Part shown: positions 34,449 through 42,380 of the stretch, piece by piece | Layout of the letters: every line of letters begins with the position of its first letter | Numbering within the stretch: position 1 is the stretch's first letter | Assembly: GCA_024403615.1 (NCBI GenBank) | Contig: JAKSRM010000013.1 | Coordinates: 1 to 53,440 of the forward strand | Source: Lachnospiraceae bacterium | Lineage (GTDB): Bacteria > Bacillota > Clostridia > Lachnospirales > Lachnospiraceae | Length of the DNA stretch: 53,440 nucleotides | Direction of reading: 5' to 3' | The notes under the pieces: generated by a model | Databases searched by the model: none | What the model was told of the DNA's origin: nothing | What the model saw: the letters and a program-made list of their open reading frames with translations, nothing else | Program-made: the position numbers and the translations under genes

Positions 34449-36017
34449 ATGAATCTTGAAAAAACAGTAATCGGTATTGAATTTGGTTCTACCAGAATTA
34501 AAGCCGTAATGCTGGATGAAGAATATAAACCAGTTGCTTCCGGAAGTTTCGATTGGGAGAACAAGTTTGAGGGTGGCTACTGGACCTATTCCCAGGAAGA
34601 AATATTTAAAGGCATCCAGGATTGCTATAAAGAATTAAAGAAAGATGTAAAAGATAAATTCGGCTTTACCTTAACCACCACCGGCGCTATCGGTATTTCC
34701 GGTATGATGCACGGTTATCTGGTATTTGATAAAGACGGAAACCAGATGGAAGAGTTCCGTACTTGGAGAAATACCACGACAGGGGAAGCTGCAGAGAAAC
34801 TTTCCGGTCTCTTTGGATTTAACATTCCTCAGAGATGGAGCGTTGCTCATCTTTATCAGGCTATGCTGAATGGAGAAGGAACCGTTCAGAAGATCGACCG
34901 GATTACAACCTTAGCTGGCTTCATCCACTTTAAACTGAGTGGAGAGCATGTTATGGGCATCGGAGAAGCTTCCGGTATGTTCCCAATCGACAGCACCGTT
35001 ATGGATTATGATGAAGGCATGATTCAGATTTTTGACGGACTGGCAGCAGAAATGGGAATGCCTTGGAAGATGAGAGATATTTTCCCGAAGGCTGTTATGG
35101 CTGGCGCTTACGCTGGAAAATTAACGGTAGAGGGCGCTGCGTTCTTGGATCCAGAAGGAGATTTACAGGCAGGAATTCCTCTGGCTCCTTGTGAAGGCGA
35201 TGCAGGAACCGGTATGGTTGCTACTAACTCCGTAAGAGTACGCACTGGTAACGTTTCTGCAGGAACTTCCGATTTTGCAATGCTGGTAACAGATAAGAAA
35301 TTAGGCGTTCACCGTGAAATCGATATGGTTACTACTCCAGACGGAAATCCAGTAGCTATGGTTCATTGCAATAACTGTACTTCTGACATTAACGCGTGGG
35401 TAGGCCTGTTTGATGAATTTGCAGAATACTTTGGCGTAAAAATTGACAAAAACGATCTTTATACAAAATTATTCCAGAAGGCTTTAGAAGGCGCGAAGGA
35501 TTGTGGCGGTTTAATGAATTACAATTACTTCTCCGGAGAAGGCGTAACGAATTTAGATGAAGGTCGTCCAGTATTTGCTAGAATGCAGAACTGTGATTTC
35601 TCTTTAGCCAACTTTATGCGCGTACAGCTCATGTCCTCTCTGGCTACGTTGAAAATCGGATTAGATATTCTGGTTGGAGAAGAGGGCGTAACCGTAGATA
35701 AGTTGTATGGACATGGCGGATTCTTCAAGACTCCAGTGGTTGGCCAGAAAATGCTTTCTGCAGCGATTGCAGCTCCAGTTTCTGTAATGGAAACGGCCGG
35801 CGAAGGAGGACCTTATGGAATGGCGCTTCTTTGTGCTTATATGTTGGACAAAGACGGAATGAATTTGGCAGACTTCCTGGATAACAAAGTATTTGCAGGA
35901 GCTCCTTCTGAGACCATTATGGCAGATGAGGACGATGTAGAAGGCTTTGCAAAATTCCTAGAGGGATATAAATCCGGACTGGAAATTGAAAAAGCGGCAA
36001 TAAAAACTTTACAGTAA
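34449..36017 (+). CDS. araB: L-ribulokinase (FGGY family)
   Basis: 522 residues. FGGY kinase with phosphate-1 motif IGIEFGSTRIKAVMLD at the N-terminus, TTTGAIGISGMMHGYL, and a C-terminal nucleotide-site region LYGHGGFFKTPVVGQ. It phosphorylates L-ribulose to L-ribulose-5-phosphate. It is somewhat shorter than E. coli AraB (566) and has the features of the clostridial branch; the assignment leans on its position between araA and araD. GAAGGAT lies upstream of the ATG, 21 bases after the araA stop. Confidence 0.9.
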   Translation: MNLEKTVIGIEFGSTRIKAVMLDEEYKPVASGSFDWENKFEGGYWTYSQEEIFKGIQDCYKELKKDVKDKFGFTLTTTGAIGISGMMHGYLVFDKDGNQMEEFRTWRNTTTGEAAEKLSGLFGFNIPQRWSVAHLYQAMLNGEGTVQKIDRITTLAGFIHFKLSGEHVMGIGEASGMFPIDSTVMDYDEGMIQIFDGLAAEMGMPWKMRDIFPKAVMAGAYAGKLTVEGAAFLDPEGDLQAGIPLAPCEGDAGTGMVATNSVRVRTGNVSAGTSDFAMLVTDKKLGVHREIDMVTTPDGNPVAMVHCNNCTSDINAWVGLFDEFAEYFGVKIDKNDLYTKLFQKALEGAKDCGGLMNYNYFSGEGVTNLDEGRPVFARMQNCDFSLANFMRVQLMSSLATLKIGLDILVGEEGVTVDKLYGHGGFFKTPVVGQKMLSAAIAAPVSVMETAGEGGPYGMALLCAYMLDKDGMNLADFLDNKVFAGAPSETIMADEDDVEGFAKFLEGYKSGLEIEKAAIKTLQ

Positions 36018-36056
36018 AAAAAACGGCAAAAGCCGAGTGATTGAAAAGAGAATGAT

Positions 36057-36758
36057 ATGCTGAAAAAATTAAAAGAAAGAGTATGCGAAGCGAACTTACA
36101 GCTTCCAAAATATGGATTGGTTACTTTTACATGGGGAAATGTTTCTGAAATCGACCGAAGCAAAGGTCTGGTAGTTATCAAACCTTCGGGAGTTTCTTAT
36201 GAGACCATGAAACCAGAAGACATGGTTGTTGTGGATCTGGACGGAAATGTAGTAGAAGGAAAATTAAAACCTTCCAGCGATATGCCAACGCACATTGAAC
36301 TGTACAAAGCTTTTCCGGATTGTGGAGGAATCGTCCATACTCATTCCGAATGGGCGACCAGTTTTGCTCAGGCAGGAATGGCTCTTCCGGCATTAGGAAC
36401 AACTCATGCGGATTATTTCCATGGAGAGATTCCATGTACTCGTCAGTTAAAAGCAAGAGAAATTAACGGAGACTATGAAAAAGAAACCGGTCTGGTTATC
36501 GCAGAGACCTTCCGTACAAAGAAAATTGATCCAGAAGGTGTTCCGGGAGTATTAGTTCATAGCCACGGACCTTTCGTATGGGGAAAGGATTGTTTTGACG
36601 CGGTACATAACGCAGTTGTTATGGAATCCGTTGCATTTATGGCATATCATGCCCTTCAGTTAAATCCAGAAGCAAAGAAAATTTCTCAGGCGATTTTGGA
36701 TAAGCATTACAACAGAAAGCATGGTGCCAATGCTTATTATGGTCAGGATACAAAATAA
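36057..36758 (+). CDS. araD: L-ribulose-5-phosphate 4-epimerase
   Basis: 233 residues, the standard class II aldolase-like epimerase length. Motifs: [37 protein letters not shown] and TTHADYFHG with the zinc His residues, and [10 protein letters not shown]. It converts L-ribulose-5-phosphate to D-xylulose-5-phosphate. Last gene of the ara unit, before a strong terminator. The ribosome site is weak (AGAGAA), so translation may depend on read-through from araB, 39 bases upstream. Confidence 0.96.
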   Translation: MLKKLKERVCEANLQLPKYGLVTFTWGNVSEIDRSKGLVVIKPSGVSYETMKPEDMVVVDLDGNVVEGKLKPSSDMPTHIELYKAFPDCGGIVHTHSEWATSFAQAGMALPALGTTHADYFHGEIPCTRQLKAREINGDYEKETGLVIAETFRTKKIDPEGVPGVLVHSHGPFVWGKDCFDAVHNAVVMESVAFMAYHALQLNPEAKKISQAILDKHYNRKHGANAYYGQDTK

Positions 36759-36792
36759 GTAAAAATTCGACTAGATATAGTGAATACACATA

Positions 36793-36826
36793 AAAAGAGC
36801 TGCAAAAATATGCAGCTCTTTTTTGT
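36793..36826 (+). terminator. Intrinsic terminator of the ara operon
   Basis: Stem AAGAGCTGCA (36795-36804), loop AAAATA, stem TGCAGCTCTT (36811-36820), then TTTTT. Confidence 0.92.
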
Positions 36827-36887
36827 TACATTTTTACAAAGCTAAAGAAAAAATACACACAAAAGTATAGAAAAATCGCTTTATTTT

Positions 36888-36916
36888 TTGTACATTGTGT
36901 ATTATCATAGTAGCAT
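36888..36916 (+). promoter_or_regulatory. Possible promoter of the regulator-ftsEX unit
   Basis: TTGTAC (36888-36893), 17 bases, TAGCAT (36911-36916). The boxes are imperfect; the 285-base gap before the regulator gene also contains other AT-rich candidates. Confidence 0.4.
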
Positions 36917-37011
36917 AACAAACAAATTTTGGCCGCTTTTGATGTGCAATTTGTTTATTATTTAAGAAATATATAACAATTGGGGCTACTACTATATATG
37001 GGAAAAACAGA

Positions 37012-37030
37012 ATGACCATAAAATGGTCAT
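37012..37030. promoter_or_regulatory. Inverted repeat before the regulator gene, candidate operator
   Basis: ATGACCAT (37012-37019), spacer AAA, ATGGTCAT (37023-37030), a perfect 8-bp inverted repeat ending 14 bases before the regulator ATG. Its place next to the ribosome site suggests an autoregulatory operator, or a small RNA hairpin masking translation. Confidence 0.5.
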
Positions 37031-37044
37031 AAATGGGGTGTAAT

Positions 37045-38133
37045 ATGATATCAAATCAAATATTGCAAAAAACGCTTGATGAAATCAAGACCATAGTGAA
37101 CGAAGATCTGGCTATATTAGATTTGAATGGCCAGGTGGCAGTACGAACATTCAGGGATAAAGATATTGACGGAAAGAAAGTTGCTGACTTTGCAAAATCT
37201 ACTCGGGAATATAAAGAAATCCCTGATTTTCAGTTATTCAAGATTAAAGATGATACCCAGGATGAATATATTCTGGCAGTTCGTGGAAATTCTTCCAGTA
37301 CGGAACTGATCGGTCGCATGGCGAAGTATCAGATTGAAACCTTGGTGGCTGCTTATAAAGAAAAGTTTGACCGTGACAATTTCATTAAATCTTTGTTGAT
37401 GGACAATCTCCTTCTGATTGATATTTTTGATCGGTCCAAAAAGCTTCATGTAGAGCTGGAAGCAAAGCGAGTTGCTTATCTGGTAGAGCTTCAAAAGAAA
37501 AATCAGGACGATGCGATTGGAACCATCAAGAATCTTTTTACAGACAGCCAGGATTTTGTAACTGCGTTGGATAAAAAAACAATCGTAGTTATTAAGCAAC
37601 TGGAAGCTAAGACCACAGAAGCAGATCTGGAAAAGATTGCGAAAAAGATGGTATCCGCCCTTAAGAGTGATATTGGAGAAGAGCCGATTATTGCCTACGG
37701 AATGACAGTGGAAGATTTGAAGGATGTTTCCAAATCCTTTAAAGAAGCGAAAATGGCTCAGGAAGTTGGAAAGATTTTCTTCCAGGACAGAAATGTAAAT
37801 TCTTATAATTCCCTGGGAATCGGACGTTTGATTTATCAGCTGCCGATGCCGTTATGTAAATTGTTTATCAGCGAAATTTTCCGGAACGTATCCTTAAAGG
37901 ATTTTGATGAAGAAACCATTGAGACCATCAACAAGTTCTTCGAGAATTCTTTGAACGTTTCGGAAACTTCCAGACAGCTGTTTATTCATCGAAATACGCT
38001 GGTTTACCGTTTGGATAAAATCCAGAAAATTACCGGCCTTGATTTAAGAGTATTTGATGATGCAATTACTTTCAAAATCGCATTAATGGTTTCAAGCTAT
38101 ATGCAGTATGTTGAAAGCTTAGATTTTAAATAA
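37045..38133 (+). CDS. PucR/CdaR-like transcriptional regulator
   Basis: 362 residues. The ATG at 37045 follows GGGGTGT; an ATG at 37033 overlaps that site. No DNA-binding motif is seen at the N-terminus. The C-terminus carries a PucR-type HTH: NVSETSRQLFIHRNTLVYRLDKI, then TGLDLRVFDDAITFKIAL. The middle resembles the GGDEF-like CdaR domain. Such proteins regulate sugar-acid, purine or amino acid genes. Its position just before ftsE, with only 36 bases between, suggests read-through into the division genes, but the ara operon just upstream is another possible target. Confidence 0.8.
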   Translation: MISNQILQKTLDEIKTIVNEDLAILDLNGQVAVRTFRDKDIDGKKVADFAKSTREYKEIPDFQLFKIKDDTQDEYILAVRGNSSSTELIGRMAKYQIETLVAAYKEKFDRDNFIKSLLMDNLLLIDIFDRSKKLHVELEAKRVAYLVELQKKNQDDAIGTIKNLFTDSQDFVTALDKKTIVVIKQLEAKTTEADLEKIAKKMVSALKSDIGEEPIIAYGMTVEDLKDVSKSFKEAKMAQEVGKIFFQDRNVNSYNSLGIGRLIYQLPMPLCKLFISEIFRNVSLKDFDEETIETINKFFENSLNVSETSRQLFIHRNTLVYRLDKIQKITGLDLRVFDDAITFKIALMVSSYMQYVESLDFK

Positions 38134-38169
38134 AAACTGAGATTTTAAAAATCGGAGGATCATATTCAT

Positions 38170-38853
38170 ATGATTAGACTTGAAAATGTCACTAAGACTT
38201 ATGGAGAGAACAAGAATGCTCTCGATAATGTCAGTCTTCATATTTATCCGGGCGAGTTTGTTTTTATCGTAGGTGATTCCGGAGCCGGAAAGAGTACCTT
38301 ATTTAAACTTTTAATAAAAGAATTAGAACCTTCTTCTGGAGAAATTATTATCAACGGACAGCCTTTAGTCCGTATGCGCAGAAGAAAGATTCCTATGCTG
38401 AGACGAAATATTGGAGTTGTATTCCAGGACTTCCGTCTGTTAAAAGACCGTAACGTTTTTGATAACATTGCTTTTGCACAAAGAGCAATCGGAATCTCTT
38501 CGGATAGAGAAATCCAGAAAAACGTATCGGATGTTTTAAAACTGGTTAAAATTTCCAATAAATATAAATCTCTGCCGGACCAGCTGTCTGGTGGTGAAAA
38601 ACAAAGAGTCGCTCTTGCCAGAGCGTTGGTGAATAAACCGAAAATTCTTCTGGCCGATGAGCCTACCGGAAATCTGGATCCGGGTAATTCCCAGATTATC
38701 ATGGGAATCTTAGAAGAAGTAAATCGCCGTGGAACGACGGTTGTAGTAGTAACTCATAACCATGAGATTGTCCGTCAGATGAATAAGCGTGTTATTAATC
38801 TGAAAAACGGCGTGATCGTTAATGATATTCAGGAAGGAGGTCTTGCCAGATGA
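38170..38853 (+). CDS. ftsE: Cell-division ABC transporter ATPase FtsE
   Basis: 227 residues. Walker A GDSGAGKST at 35-43, a Q-loop in VVFQDFRLL, signature LSGGEKQRVALARAL, Walker B ILLADEPTGNLD, and H-loop VVTHNHE. FtsE-specific features are the short compact length and immediate coupling to ftsX (the ATGA overlap at 38850). With FtsX it uses ATP to switch on peptidoglycan hydrolases at the division site. Downstream genes include a PcsB/EnvC-like M23 protein, the usual target. CGGAGGATC precedes the ATG. Confidence 0.96.
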   Translation: MIRLENVTKTYGENKNALDNVSLHIYPGEFVFIVGDSGAGKSTLFKLLIKELEPSSGEIIINGQPLVRMRRRKIPMLRRNIGVVFQDFRLLKDRNVFDNIAFAQRAIGISSDREIQKNVSDVLKLVKISNKYKSLPDQLSGGEKQRVALARALVNKPKILLADEPTGNLDPGNSQIIMGILEEVNRRGTTVVVVTHNHEIVRQMNKRVINLKNGVIVNDIQEGGLAR

Positions 38854-39758
38854 AAGGTAATTCATTCTTCTATTGTCTTGGACAAGGGTTTAAAGGAATT
38901 AAGAGAAACAAGGTATTCTTCCTTGCATCCGTTGCTACCATTGCGGCTTGTGTTTTCATGGTAGGACTTTTGCTTTCGATTATTTTGAACGTTACCCATA
39001 TTATTGAGGAAGCTCAGGATTCTGTATGTATTACCGTATTCTTCGAAGAAGACCAGACGGAATCCAATATTCAGGATTTAGGCGACCGAATCAAACAGTG
39101 GGATGAAGTTGCTTATATCGAATACACTTCTGCAGATGAAGCTTGGGAAACCTTTAAAAAAGAGTATTTTGCATCCAATCCGGAACTGGCAGAGGGCTTT
39201 GCTAACGATAATCCTTTGGCAACTTCCGCTTCTTATTCCATCTATCTGACGGATATTTCCTATCAGTCGAAAGTGGCAGAACGGTTGGATTCCATGCCGG
39301 AAATTCGACAGGTAAATAAGTCCGATGTTACGGCAAGCGCTTTATCGGATTTCGGTAAGATTGCAGGAATTGTTTCTCTGGCAATTATTATTGTATTACT
39401 TGCAGTTTCGATTTTCTTGATCAGCAATACGATTACCACAGGTATTACTGTTCGTTCGGAAGAAATAAAAATTATGAAGTATGTCGGAGCAACTGACTTC
39501 TTCGTAAAATCTCCTTTCGTATTTGAAGGAATTATTATTGGATTGATTGGTGCAGTTATTCCTTTAATCATTTTATTCTTCATATACAAGTCCGCAATTT
39601 CTTATGTTGTGGGACAGTTACAGACTTTCGCTAGCGCATTTTCCTTAATACCAATGGGAAGCCTGTTTGCATTACTGATTATTGTTTCCCTTGTTCTGGG
39701 AATGGGTATCGGTTTTGTAGGAAGCATCATTGCAACTAACAAATATATTAAAGTCTGA
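38850..39758 (+). CDS. ftsX: Cell-division membrane protein FtsX
   Basis: 302 residues, four membrane helices (one near 22-45 and three after about 170) with an extracellular loop of about 120 residues between the first and second. The loop contains DEAWETFKKEYF, typical of FtsX. The C-terminal part has the RSEEIKIMKYVGATDFFV segment conserved in FtsX. The loop is where hydrolase activators of the PcsB/EnvC type bind. Overlaps ftsE by four bases. Confidence 0.96.
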   Translation: MKGNSFFYCLGQGFKGIKRNKVFFLASVATIAACVFMVGLLLSIILNVTHIIEEAQDSVCITVFFEEDQTESNIQDLGDRIKQWDEVAYIEYTSADEAWETFKKEYFASNPELAEGFANDNPLATSASYSIYLTDISYQSKVAERLDSMPEIRQVNKSDVTASALSDFGKIAGIVSLAIIIVLLAVSIFLISNTITTGITVRSEEIKIMKYVGATDFFVKSPFVFEGIIIGLIGAVIPLIILFFIYKSAISYVVGQLQTFASAFSLIPMGSLFALLIIVSLVLGMGIGFVGSIIATNKYIKV

Positions 39759-39772
39759 TAGGAAGTAGCGGA

Positions 39773-41023
39773 ATGGAAGAAAATAATAACGGAATGAATC
39801 CGGAACCGAAAAAAAGTTCTTCGAAATTCTTTATGGGATTTCTGGTAGGCGCTTTAGTTGCAGCGGCTGTTCTGTTGGCTGCTTTCGTAGGATATACTCT
39901 TGTGGCCAACCGAACTGCTTGGGTAAAAGCGAAAAAGAAACAGACCCAGACAGTGGAAGAAGATGAATCTTATCAAGCCAAACTTGATACCATTCTGCAG
40001 TATCTGGATGCCTATTATGTAGGCGAATATGATGATGAAGAACTCGAAATGGGACTGAGCAAAGCCCTTCTGGCAAATATTGGTGATAAATATGCTATGT
40101 ACTACACGCCGGAAGAATTTGCTACATTGCTGGAGGATTCCTCCGGAGAATATGCCGGAATCGGTGTAAGCGTTGTCATGAATGAAGACAATGAAGTGGA
40201 AATCTACAAAGTCTTTGAAGGAACTCCTGCAGAGGAAGCTGGCCTTCAAATAAGAGATATTATCATCAGCGCTGATGGCGAGACGAAATTCAAAGTATTA
40301 GACGACCTGGTATCCGTCGTACGTGGAGAGCCGGGAACGACCGTTGATTTAACTGTAAGAAGAAACGGCGAAGAAGTTTCGTTTACGGTTCCTAGAGCGA
40401 AAGTTCAGACTCCAACGGTTGAGTTTGAATTATTGGAGAATGGTATCGGATATATCTATATTTCAGAATTTGATAATGTAACCGTAGATCAATTTAACAA
40501 GGCTCTGGATTCCTTAGAGAACCAGGGCATGGAATCTTTGATTATTGACGTGCGTGATAATCCGGGTGGCGATTACGATACCGTTGTAGCAATGTCGGAC
40601 CGGGTACTTCCAGAAGGCCTGATTATTTCCACGAAAGATAAAAATGGAAACGAGAAAACGGAAATGTCGGATGAGGAACATCAGCTGACTCTGCCAATGG
40701 TAGTTTTGATTAATGAAAATACCGCCAGTGCTGCAGAACTGTTTTCCGGAGCAATATCCGATTACGGCCTGGCAACTTTAGTTGGAACCAACAGTTATGG
40801 TAAAGGTGTGGTTCAGAGCATTTTCCGTCTTTCTGATAATTCCGGTATGAAATTTACGACAGAAAAATACTATATTCCAAGTGGAAGATGTATTGACGGC
40901 GTAGGCCTTCAGCCAGACGTAGAAGTAATTATTCCAGAGGAAGCTTATGAAGATGGAATCATTACCGAAGAGGAAGATACTCAGCTTCAAAAGGCCATTG
41001 AAATTTTAAGAGGCGTAGAATAG
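39773..41023 (+). CDS. C-terminal processing protease, S41 family (CtpA-like)
   Basis: 416 residues. One N-terminal membrane helix (about 23-47) places the body outside the cell. A PDZ domain (about 120-205, GIGVSVVMNEDNEVEIYKVF to VRRNGEEVSF) is followed by the S41 protease domain: IGYIYISEFDNVTVDQF, RDNPGGDYDTV, catalytic Ser in NENTASAAELFSG, and Lys in SYGKGVVQ. It cuts proteins near their C-terminus, often cell-wall enzymes. In this operon it probably processes the M23 hydrolase or its partners. No peptidoglycan-binding domain is seen after the protease part. Confidence 0.93.
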   Translation: MEENNNGMNPEPKKSSSKFFMGFLVGALVAAAVLLAAFVGYTLVANRTAWVKAKKKQTQTVEEDESYQAKLDTILQYLDAYYVGEYDDEELEMGLSKALLANIGDKYAMYYTPEEFATLLEDSSGEYAGIGVSVVMNEDNEVEIYKVFEGTPAEEAGLQIRDIIISADGETKFKVLDDLVSVVRGEPGTTVDLTVRRNGEEVSFTVPRAKVQTPTVEFELLENGIGYIYISEFDNVTVDQFNKALDSLENQGMESLIIDVRDNPGGDYDTVVAMSDRVLPEGLIISTKDKNGNEKTEMSDEEHQLTLPMVVLINENTASAAELFSGAISDYGLATLVGTNSYGKGVVQSIFRLSDNSGMKFTTEKYYIPSGRCIDGVGLQPDVEVIIPEEAYEDGIITEEEDTQLQKAIEILRGVE

Positions 41024-41061
41024 AACGGATGAATGATCCGAACGGAAAATTAAGGAATTAT

Positions 41062-42291
41062 ATGAAAAAAAGAAATCTGAAAAAGTTCATACGGATTTTT
41101 GCAATCGGTGTCATTGTTGCAGCTTTCCTGGGCCAAACGGCTATGGCGGACGATATCTATGAAGCGAAGCAACGGCAACAGGAAATCGAAGAAGAACTGG
41201 CTGCCAGTGAAGCGAGACTGGAAGAACTGCAGGCCAATGTTGCAGCAGCAGAGCAGGAAGTAGCAGAAATTGACGCAGAAATCTACGCCATTCAGGATAT
41301 TATTGATGGTTATCAGAAGCAATCCGATGAAAAACAGGCAGAAATCGATGAGCTTCAGGAAAAAATCGATTATGAGCAGACATTGATTGATGCAGAGTAT
41401 AATGCGATGAGCAAGCGGATTAAGTTCATGTATGAGAACATGGGAAACTCTTACGTAGAAGTGTTCTTTACCTCCGAATCTTTCTCCGATGCTTTAAATA
41501 AAATTCAGTATCTGTTTGAATTAAATAATTATGATCGTCAGCAGATGGAAAAAATCCAGGAGATGCAGGACGAAATTAAAGAAAAACAGAACGAAGTAAA
41601 AGAAGAGAAGGCTGCCATTGACGAACTGAAAAAAGGTCAGGAAGACCAAAAAGCAGTTTTGGATGAAGTTTTGGCAGTAAAAGACCAGTTAGTAGATGAA
41701 TACCGAAATGCAGCAAAGATTGAAGAAGAGCAGAACGCTTTCATCAATCAAGAACTGGCAGAGCAGAAAGATTTAGTAAATAGCTTAATTAAAGAATACG
41801 AAGCACAACGAAAACAGGAAATTATCGACAACGGGGGTACTGGCTACGTTGCTTCCCCTGGCTCCTTCTTATGGCCTTTAGCTCCTCCGTTTGACTCAAA
41901 CTGGATTACTTCCTGGTATGGATGGAGAGATGACCCGTTTGGCGGTGGATTCACTTCTTGGCATGGTGGCTTGGATATTGGTGCTTATTGCAATACGCCG
42001 ATTTATGCAGTTTTAGATGGACAGGTTATTATTTCCAGTGATGGATGGAACGGCGGCTGTGGTAACTATACCGTACTGTATCATGGCGATGGTTTATATA
42101 CGGAGTATATGCATCAGAATTATCGCGCCGTTGAAGTTGGTGATATTGTTGTTCAAGGACAGGTTATCGGATATGTTGGAACCACAGGATCTTCTACCGG
42201 TTACCACTTGCACATCGGTGTTGTAAAATGTGATTGGGGCTTTGATTGCTCCTGCAGAGTAGACCCGGCGCCATATTTGGGATTGTATTAA
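41062..42291 (+). CDS. EnvC/PcsB-like murein hydrolase or activator with M23 domain
   Basis: The ATG at 41062 is chosen: AAGGA lies upstream and it directly begins a signal peptide (MKKRNLKKFIRIFAIGVIVA), while the frame from 41029 adds eleven unrelated residues. 409 residues. After cleavage near AMADD comes a long coiled coil (about 25-250, dense in Glu, Gln and Lys), then an M23/LytM domain: the HxxxD pair in WHGGLDIG and HLHIGV with the second zinc His. All zinc ligands appear kept, so it may be a true endopeptidase, unlike E. coli EnvC. FtsX presumably binds the coiled coil and releases the catalytic domain during division. Confidence 0.92.
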   Translation: MKKRNLKKFIRIFAIGVIVAAFLGQTAMADDIYEAKQRQQEIEEELAASEARLEELQANVAAAEQEVAEIDAEIYAIQDIIDGYQKQSDEKQAEIDELQEKIDYEQTLIDAEYNAMSKRIKFMYENMGNSYVEVFFTSESFSDALNKIQYLFELNNYDRQQMEKIQEMQDEIKEKQNEVKEEKAAIDELKKGQEDQKAVLDEVLAVKDQLVDEYRNAAKIEEEQNAFINQELAEQKDLVNSLIKEYEAQRKQEIIDNGGTGYVASPGSFLWPLAPPFDSNWITSWYGWRDDPFGGGFTSWHGGLDIGAYCNTPIYAVLDGQVIISSDGWNGGCGNYTVLYHGDGLYTEYMHQNYRAVEVGDIVVQGQVIGYVGTTGSSTGYHLHIGVVKCDWGFDCSCRVDPAPYLGLY

Positions 42292-42327
42292 AGAGAGTAT
42301 TCGATAATAAAAATCCATATAAATGCA

Positions 42328-42367
42328 AAAAAGACATTAAGCTTTTGGCTTAATGTCTTTTTTATTA
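42328..42367. terminator. Bidirectional terminator after the ftsEX operon
   Basis: Stem AAGACATTAAGC (42331-42342), loop TTTTG, stem GCTTAATGTCTT (42348-42359), with A-run before and T-run after. It serves the convergent GH2 gene too. Confidence 0.92.
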
Positions 42368-42380
42368 TAAATAATTAATC

